Positions 59,270 through 64,000 of a stretch of DNA of 64,000 nucleotides are shown piece by piece (the first letter of the stretch is position 1; each line of letters opens with the position of its first letter). This DNA comes from Falsiroseomonas sp051860665. Its GTDB lineage: Bacteria; Pseudomonadota; Alphaproteobacteria; Acetobacterales; Acetobacteraceae. The notes below the pieces were generated by a model. That model saw only the letters and a list, made by a program, of their open reading frames with translations. It made no database searches and was not told where the DNA came from. The translations under genes were made by a program, and so were the position numbers. Where the stretch lies: assembly GCF_051860665.1 (NCBI RefSeq), contig NZ_JBHYDM010000022.1, positions 13,633-77,632 of the forward strand, in the 5' to 3' direction.

Positions 59270-59950
59270 TTATGGCCGGAACCAGCGCAGCGCATTGATC
59301 AGCGTGATCAGCCCCGCCGCCACATAGGTCAGCGCCGCGGCCCGCAGCACGCGCCGCGCCTGCGGCAGGTCGGCGGGTTGCAGGTAGCCGCCCTGTTCCA
59401 GCACCGGCAGCGCCTTGCGGAAGCTGGCATCCAGCTCCACCGGCAGGGTCACGGCATGCACCGCGAGCCGGCCGGCGAAGAGGGTGACCACCAGCGCCAG
59501 CTGCAAGGCGACCAGCGCGGGCGACCGCACCGCGGCGAAGACCAGCGGGATGGAAACCAGCACCAGCTGGGCGATGCGGTCGAGCGGGGTGATGAGGCGG
59601 ATCAGCGCGACGCGGCGCCGGAAGCCGGGCTCGCCCCGGGCATGCTGCACGGCATGCGCCACCTCATGCGTCGCCACCGCCACGGCCGCGATGGAACGGC
59701 CATGGAAATGTGGCGCGGTCAGGCGCACCACGCCGGCTTCCGGGTCGTAATGGTCGCCGGCCTCCGTCTCCTCGACCTTCACCTGGCGAAGATCGGCCTC
59801 GTCCAGCAGGTGGCGGGCCAGTTCCGCGCCGGTGCCGGGCAGGTCCGGCCGCTCCGCCTGCGCCCGGGCCAGCACATGCTGCACCCAGAGCTGCGGCCCG
59901 AAGAGCAGGGCCAGCAGCAGCAGGAAGCCGAGGATGCCGAGCAGGAGCAT
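59270..59950 (-). CDS. membrane zinc metallopeptidase (YugP-like)
   Basis: 226 residues, N-terminal TM MLLLGILGFLLLLALLFGPQ, then HEVAHAVQHARGEPGFRRR, the HExxH zinc motif with catalytic Glu. Two to three more TMs near the C-terminus include LVLVSIPLVFAAVRSPALVA. YugP-like family (Zn_peptidase_2), function not known. Start ATG shares its A with the upstream SDR stop (TGATG). Confidence 0.9.
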   Translation of the reverse strand: MLLLGILGFLLLLALLFGPQLWVQHVLARAQAERPDLPGTGAELARHLLDEADLRQVKVEETEAGDHYDPEAGVVRLTAPHFHGRSIAAVAVATHEVAHAVQHARGEPGFRRRVALIRLITPLDRIAQLVLVSIPLVFAAVRSPALVALQLALVVTLFAGRLAVHAVTLPVELDASFRKALPVLEQGGYLQPADLPQARRVLRAAALTYVAAGLITLINALRWFRP

Positions 59951-60735
59951 CAGACGACGGGACTGCGCCCGCCATCGACATTGATGGCCGTGCCGGTGAC
60001 ATAGCCGCCCTGTTCCGAGGCGAGGAAGGTCGCCATGGCGGCGAATTCCTCGGCGCGGCCGATGCGGCCCAGCGGCACGCCCTTCCCCTGCTCGGCCTTC
60101 CAGTCTTCCCAGGAAATGCCGCGCGGGTCGGCGGCGTGGCGGCGGACCCATTGGTCGCTCTCGATGATGCCGACCAGCATGCCGTTCACCAGGATATTGT
60201 GGGGCGCGCCCTCGCCGGCCAGGATTTTCGTCAATGCCATGCCGGCGGCGCGGGAGACGGCGGTGGGGGCGCCGCCAGCGGCCGGCGCCTTGGCGCCCAC
60301 ATTCAGCACATTGATGATGCGGCCCCAGCGGCGTTCCTGCATGCCGGGCCAGACGGCGCGGGTCAGGCGGATGGCGGCGAAGAGCTTCAGGTCGAGGTCG
60401 GCCTGCCAGAGGGCGTCGTCCACCTCCATGAAGGGGCCGCGCTGGCTGGTGCCGGCATTGTTCACCAGGATGTCGATGGGGCCGAGCTCGGCGGCGGCGG
60501 TCCGGGCGGCGCGGGCGCAGCCTTCGGCGGTGCCGACATCGGCGGAGATGGTGGCCACCCGGGCGCCCTGGAATTTCCCCAGCAGGCGGGACCTGGCGCT
60601 GTCCAGCGCCTCCGCCCCACGCGCGACGAGCGCCACGGCGGCGCCGGATTCGAGAAAACTTTCGGCGATGGCGAGGCCGAGGCCCTTGGAGCCCCCGGTG
60701 ATCAGGGCAATGCGGCCATCGAGGCGGATCTGCAT
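59950..60735 (-). CDS. SDR-fold protein lacking the usual catalytic Ser-Tyr-Lys
   Basis: 261 residues. The nucleotide site is intact: ALITGGSKGLGLAIAESFLE (TGxxxGxG) and ILVNNAGTSQRGP. The catalytic set is not: the usual Ser is Asn145, the Tyr is Thr158 and the Lys is Arg162 (APTAVSRAAGMALTKILAGE). The surroundings (PLGRIGRAEEFAAMATFLAS, GTAINVDGG) are ordinary for SDRs. It may bind NAD(P) without classical chemistry. tRNA-His ends 31 bases upstream on the same strand. Confidence 0.88.
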   Translation of the reverse strand: MQIRLDGRIALITGGSKGLGLAIAESFLESGAAVALVARGAEALDSARSRLLGKFQGARVATISADVGTAEGCARAARTAAAELGPIDILVNNAGTSQRGPFMEVDDALWQADLDLKLFAAIRLTRAVWPGMQERRWGRIINVLNVGAKAPAAGGAPTAVSRAAGMALTKILAGEGAPHNILVNGMLVGIIESDQWVRRHAADPRGISWEDWKAEQGKGVPLGRIGRAEEFAAMATFLASEQGGYVTGTAINVDGGRSPVV

Positions 60736-60766
60736 GTGGTTGTTTTCCTGGACGTGTGGGCGAATG

Positions 60767-60840
60767 GGCGATCGACGGGGCTCGAACCCGCGACATCCAA
60801 GACCACAACCTGGCGCTCTACCAGCTGAGCTACGACCGCC
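60767..60840 (-). tRNA. tRNA-His (GTG anticodon)
   Basis: The extra G at position -1 pairs with C73, typical of tRNA-His; acceptor GCGGTCG pairs with CGATCGC (one G-U). D arm AGCTCAGCTGGTAGAGC, anticodon stem CCAGG/CTTGG with loop TTGTGGT, anticodon GTG. T arm GCGGGTTCGAGCCCCGT. After C73 the genome reads CAT, so CCA is added after transcription. Confidence 0.97.
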
Positions 60841-60900
60841 ACACGCCACATGTCCGGGTTGCCCCGGGCGGGGGGTGATAAGGCGAGGCGCCGGGTCACG

Positions 60901-61305
60901 TCAACCGGGGTGAAGCTGGTCGGGGCCGAAGCGGTCGGGCAGCAGGGCGGCGATGGAGGCCTGGCGCAGGCGGCCCTCCGCGTCGCGCATCGCCACCACC
61001 AGGCTGCCATCCGGCGAAAACTCGGAGATCACCTGGCGGCAAAGGCCGCAGGGTGAGAGCGAGACGCCCGCCGGGCCGGCCACCGCGATGGCCCGGAAGC
61101 GGCGCTGGCCGCGGGCGATGGCGGCGCCGAGTGCCAGGCGTTCGGCGCAGATGGTGGCCCCGAAGCTGGCATTCTCCATGTTGCAGCCGGCCTGGATGCT
61201 GCCGTCCTCGCACAGAAGCGCGGCGCCGACCTGGAAGCGGGAATAGGGCGCATAGGCCTGGGCCCGCGCCGCCTCCGCCCGTTCCATCAGGCCGGCGAGA
61301 TCCAT
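60901..61305 (-). CDS. cdd: cytidine deaminase
   Basis: 134 residues. The zinc site is Cys53, Cys86 and Cys89 with Glu55 as proton carrier (CNMENASFGATICAERLALG and SPCGLCRQV). Deaminates cytidine and deoxycytidine in pyrimidine salvage. Its ATG directly follows the stop of the aminotransferase gene (TGA-ATG), so the two are one operon. Confidence 0.96.
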   Translation of the reverse strand: MDLAGLMERAEAARAQAYAPYSRFQVGAALLCEDGSIQAGCNMENASFGATICAERLALGAAIARGQRRFRAIAVAGPAGVSLSPCGLCRQVISEFSPDGSLVVAMRDAEGRLRQASIAALLPDRFGPDQLHPG

Positions 61306-62499
61306 TCAGCCGGCGGCCGCGCGGGCTTCGCCGCTGCGGCTGGCGAGCCAGGCCTCGATCCGTCCCAGGGCCTCGTCCAGCACCGCATCGCCCTTGCAGA
61401 AGGCGAAGCGGGCGTAGTGGCTGGGCGCATCGGCGGAGGCATAGAAGGCCGTGACGGGAATGGCGGTGACCTTCGCCTCCACGGTCAGCGTCCGGCAGAA
61501 GGCCACATCGTCCCCGTTGAAGCCCAAGGGCCGGAAATCGGTGGTGATGAAGTAGCTGCCCTGGGTCGGCAGCACGCCGAAGCCGAGTCGGGCCAGCCCC
61601 GCCGCCAGCCGGTCCCGCTTCGCCTCCAGGCTGGCGGAGAGGCCCGCGAAATAGGAATCGTCCTTGGCCAGGCCGACGGCGATGCCGCGCTGCAGGTTCG
61701 GCGCGGTGGTGAAGGTCAGGTTCTGGTGCGCCTTGGTGACATTACCGGCGAGCGAGCGGTCGCAGGTGACATAGCCGATCTTCCAGCCGGTCAGGCTGAA
61801 GGTCTTGCCGGCCGAGCCGATTCGCATGCAGCGCTCCCGCATCCCCGGCAGGGTCATCAGCGGCACGTGCTTCCAGCCGTCGAAGGTCAGGTGCTCGTAG
61901 ACCTCGTCGCAGATCGCGTAGCAGTCGTGCCGCTCCAGCAGATCCGCGATGAAGGCCAGCTCGGCATGGGTGAACACCTTGCCGGTGGGGTTCATCGGCG
62001 TGTTGAGCAGGATGGCCTTGGTCTTCGGGCCGAAGGCGGCGGCGAGCTCGGCGCGCGGCAGTTCCCATTTCGGCGGCGTCAGGCGGACCAGCTTCGGGAT
62101 CGCGCCCAGCAGCTTCACCACCGGCAGGTAGGTGTCGTAGAGCGGCTCGATCAGCACGCATTCGTCGCCGGGGTTCAGCACGGCCATCAGGCAGGCCGTG
62201 ATCGCCTCGGTGGCGCCGGAGGTGACGATGACCTCGGCATTGGGGTCCACCTCCAGCCCGTAGAAGCGGCGGTTGTGGGCGGCCACCGCCTGGCGGAGCT
62301 CCGGATGGCCACTCATCGGCGGGTATTGGTTGCGGCCGTCCTTCAGCGCGGCGGCGGCGGCCTCGATGACATCCTCCGGCCCGTCATAGTCCGGAAAACC
62401 CTGGCCGAGGTTGATGGCGCCATGTTCGGTGGCGAGCGCCGACATCACCGTGAAGATGGTGGTCCCGGTGGCGGAGAGGAGGTCGTTCTGGGGCTTCAC
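61306..62499 (-). CDS. class I/II PLP aminotransferase
   Basis: 397 residues from a GTG before KPQNDLLSATGTTIFTVM; no family match lies further upstream. PLP Lys in RIGSAGKTFSLTGWKIGYVT; substrate-binding NQYPPMSGHPELRQAVA and NTPMNPTGKVF. Close in style to methionine/aromatic aminotransferases (YbdL) and succinyldiaminopimelate aminotransferases. The exact substrate is not fixed. Confidence 0.9.
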   Translation of the reverse strand: MKPQNDLLSATGTTIFTVMSALATEHGAINLGQGFPDYDGPEDVIEAAAAALKDGRNQYPPMSGHPELRQAVAAHNRRFYGLEVDPNAEVIVTSGATEAITACLMAVLNPGDECVLIEPLYDTYLPVVKLLGAIPKLVRLTPPKWELPRAELAAAFGPKTKAILLNTPMNPTGKVFTHAELAFIADLLERHDCYAICDEVYEHLTFDGWKHVPLMTLPGMRERCMRIGSAGKTFSLTGWKIGYVTCDRSLAGNVTKAHQNLTFTTAPNLQRGIAVGLAKDDSYFAGLSASLEAKRDRLAAGLARLGFGVLPTQGSYFITTDFRPLGFNGDDVAFCRTLTVEAKVTAIPVTAFYASADAPSHYARFAFCKGDAVLDEALGRIEAWLASRSGEARAAAG

Positions 62500-62853
62500 G
62501 GAAGATCTCTCGGAGGGGCTGGTGCGGCGAGGTCGGGGCGCACGGGGAATGATGGGACCATAGGGTTGCAGGCGCAACAGCGGGGGATATGGCTGCTCAA
62601 TTTATGTGCTATTTGCCTGCGATATGATCGTTTTGGATGCTGACCGTGCCAGAATCCGCGGCCTGCGCCGTTGCCCGCATGGCACGCGCCATGCAACAGG
62701 AGGGGCGGTAGCTGGGACGATGACCGGGGCGGTAGCCTGGGCATGGCCGGGCTGCCCGTCCCGCACCGGCCCGCCGGTTGCGCGGCGCCAGTGGCCGGGG
62801 GGAATCAGCGCTTGCGTCGGGCCATCCGGCCGGCATGCGGAGCGACGGAGCCG
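62500..62853. other. intergenic region upstream of glnB
   Basis: 354 bases between the divergent aminotransferase and glnB. It holds a sigma-54 promoter at 62680-62695. A local AT-rich patch at 62597-62636 includes TATGAT (62623-62628) and could be a sigma-70 promoter. The remaining 150 bases to glnB form a long untranslated leader. No gene is seen. Confidence 0.7.
62680..62695 (+). promoter_or_regulatory. sigma-54 (RpoN) promoter for glnB
   Basis: TGGCACG-CGCC-ATGCA matches the consensus TGGCACG-N4-TTGCA with one mismatch. The -24 GG and -12 GC are exactly 10 bases apart. It points at glnB, 158 bases downstream. NtrC-type control of glnB-glnA by nitrogen status is expected. Confidence 0.82.
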
Positions 62854-63192
62854 ATGAAAAAGATCGAGGCGATCATCAAGCCCTTCAAACTCGATGAGGT
62901 GAAGGACGCGCTGCACGAGATCGGCCTGCAAGGGCTGACCGTGGTCGAGGCGAAGGGGTTCGGGCGGCAGAAGGGCCATACCGAGCTGTATCGCGGCGCC
63001 GAATACGTCGTGGACTTCCTGCCGAAGGTGAAGATCGAGGTGGTCTGCCCGGATGAGCTGATGGAGCGCGCGATCGAGGCGATCACCGCCGCGGCCCGCA
63101 CCGGGCGCATCGGCGATGGCAAGATCTTCGTCAGCGACGTGCAGGAGGTGATCCGCATCCGCACCGGCGAACGGGGCGACGACGCGGTTTGA
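62854..63192 (+). CDS. glnB: nitrogen regulatory protein P-II
   Basis: 112 residues, the PII length. MKKIEAIIKPFKLDEVKDAL is the PII start; Tyr51 in GHTELYRGAEYVVDF is the uridylylation site in the T-loop. TGRIGDGKIFVSDVQEVIRI is the second signature. Signals 2-oxoglutarate and ATP/ADP to GlnE, NtrB and others. It precedes glnA in the alphaproteobacterial glnBA arrangement. Confidence 0.96.
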   Translation: MKKIEAIIKPFKLDEVKDALHEIGLQGLTVVEAKGFGRQKGHTELYRGAEYVVDFLPKVKIEVVCPDELMERAIEAITAAARTGRIGDGKIFVSDVQEVIRIRTGERGDDAV

Positions 63193-63200
63193 TTTCTGAT

Positions 63201-63223
63201 CCGCCCGGCACGATGCCGGGCGG
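63201..63223 (+). terminator. hairpin between glnB and glnA
   Basis: A 10-bp perfect stem, CCGCCCGGCA with TGCCGGGCGG, closes a CGA loop 8 bases after the glnB stop. No U-run, so partial termination or attenuation that lowers glnA relative to glnB is possible. Confidence 0.55.
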
Positions 63224-63383
63224 GCGAAGACGGGCCGGACCGGCAGGGATGCCGGAGAAGGCTGACCGGATGGCCGGGGCGCTCCCGTCGGGGGTGGCGG
63301 CACCATCCGGGCGCGTGGCGGGGGCCGGTCTCCGTCGCGCGGCAAATGGGACCGGGACGAACAAAGGCACAGGACCGCACACG

Positions 63384-64000
63384 ATGGCGAAGAAGCCGGC
63401 AGCCGGGGGCAGCAACGCCGCCGTCTCCAAGGTCATGGAAATGATCAAGGAGCACAGCGTCGAATACGTCGATTTCCGTTTCACCGATCCGCGCGGCAAG
63501 TGGCAGCACACCGCGCAGCACGTCTCCACGATCGATGAGGACGTGTTCGCGGACGGCATCATGTTCGACGGCTCCTCGATCGCCGGCTGGAAGGCGATCA
63601 ACGAGTCCGACATGATCCTGATGCCGGACCCCTCCACCGCCGTCATGGATCCCTTCGCGGCCAAGCCGCAGATGATCCTGTTCTGCGACATCGTGGAGCC
63701 GTCGACCGGCCAGATGTATTCGCGCGACCCGCGCAGCACGGCGAAGCGCGCCGAGGCCTATCTGAAGTCGACCGGCATCGGCGACACTGCCTTCTTCGGC
63801 CCGGAGGCGGAGTTCTTCGTCTTCGACAGCGTGAAGTTCGGCACCGGCGGCAACTACGGCATCTACCAGCTCGACTCCGTCGAGGGTCCGGGCGCCAGCC
63901 TGAAGGACTATCCGGAGGGCAACATGGGCCACCGCCCGGTGGTCAAGGGCGGCTACTTCCCGGTGGCGCCGGTGGACAGCGAGGGCGACCTGCGCGCCGA
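63384..64000 (+). CDS. glnA: glutamine synthetase type I, N-terminal part (runs off the right edge)
   Basis: First 205 codons. MAKKPAAGGSNAAVSKVMEM begins the protein; EYVDFRFTDPRGKWQHTAQH and MFDGSSIAGWKAINESDMIL are the GS beta-grasp domain; AFFGPEAEFFVFDSVKF begins the catalytic domain with the metal-binding Glu. The window ends before the adenylylation Tyr. It makes glutamine from glutamate and ammonia. Confidence 0.97.
   Translation, partial: MAKKPAAGGSNAAVSKVMEMIKEHSVEYVDFRFTDPRGKWQHTAQHVSTIDEDVFADGIMFDGSSIAGWKAINESDMILMPDPSTAVMDPFAAKPQMILFCDIVEPSTGQMYSRDPRSTAKRAEAYLKSTGIGDTAFFGPEAEFFVFDSVKFGTGGNYGIYQLDSVEGPGASLKDYPEGNMGHRPVVKGGYFPVAPVDSEGDLRA

Overview
The window is about 70% G+C, gene dense and free of obvious mobile DNA. 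Its gene content points to an alphaproteobacterium, most likely an Acetobacteraceae (Roseomonas-like) chromosome. Supporting signs are a two-subunit glycyl-tRNA synthetase, pyruvate phosphate dikinase, a prfA-prmC-DUF4167 block, ubiG beside lysC, an NDUFAF5-like methyltransferase, a host-attachment protein and a GC-rich multi-hairpin intergenic repeat. The taxonomic call is inference from gene families and base composition; no database search was possible.

Layout. 1-3.7 kb: end of an aldo/keto reductase with a TetR regulator, a host-attachment protein, a DUF3592-like membrane protein and the ribosome GTPase der. 3.8-7.6 kb: the outer-membrane assembly lipoprotein BamB coupled to a TPR membrane protein, a small lipoprotein and a proline/alanine-rich protein. 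7.7-15 kb: dihydroorotase, DUF29, a three-gene saccharide operon (GT9, GT4, asparagine synthase), ygfZ and a kinase-like protein. 15-20.7 kb: a catabolic-looking pair (cysteine hydrolase, FAD monooxygenase) with a frameshifted HigA antitoxin, an S49 peptidase, an orphan binding protein, a tautomerase with an internal stop, a hydrolase and two NTF2-like genes. 20.7-27.2 kb: glyQ-vapB-vapC-glyS and ppdK. 27.2-33.4 kb: hairpin repeat, glycosyltransferase, O-antigen ligase, S1C protease, radC, DUF2306, map and an NDUFAF5-like methyltransferase. 33.5-38 kb: four-rhodanese protein, comF, grxC, DUF1178, sulfotransferase-like gene and an AT-richer gap with DnaA-box-like sites. 38-48.2 kb: ubiG, lysC, nitronate monooxygenase, then rodZ-ispG-MNT-HEPN-hisS-prfA-prmC-DUF4167. 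48.2-57.8 kb: HlyD/MacB-like export operon, tRNA-Thr, an unknown lipoprotein, and a LysR regulator divergent from a 1,193-residue double ABC exporter. 57.9-64 kb: PH-domain protein, aspartate dehydrogenase, zinc peptidase, an SDR lacking its catalytic residues, tRNA-His, cdd, an aminotransferase and the nitrogen-control pair glnB-glnA behind a sigma-54 promoter.

The most notable pattern is that two complete toxin-antitoxin modules sit directly upstream of aminoacyl-tRNA synthetase genes, inside operons that normally lack them. VapBC lies between glyQ and glyS with overlapping start and stop codons. An MNT/HEPN pair lies between ispG and hisS. A third, HigA-like antitoxin overlaps a metabolic operon but is frameshifted. 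Other points for a second look are an SDR with N/T/R in place of Ser/Tyr/Lys, a perfect 21-bp palindrome on a promoter, and the DnaA-box-like cluster.
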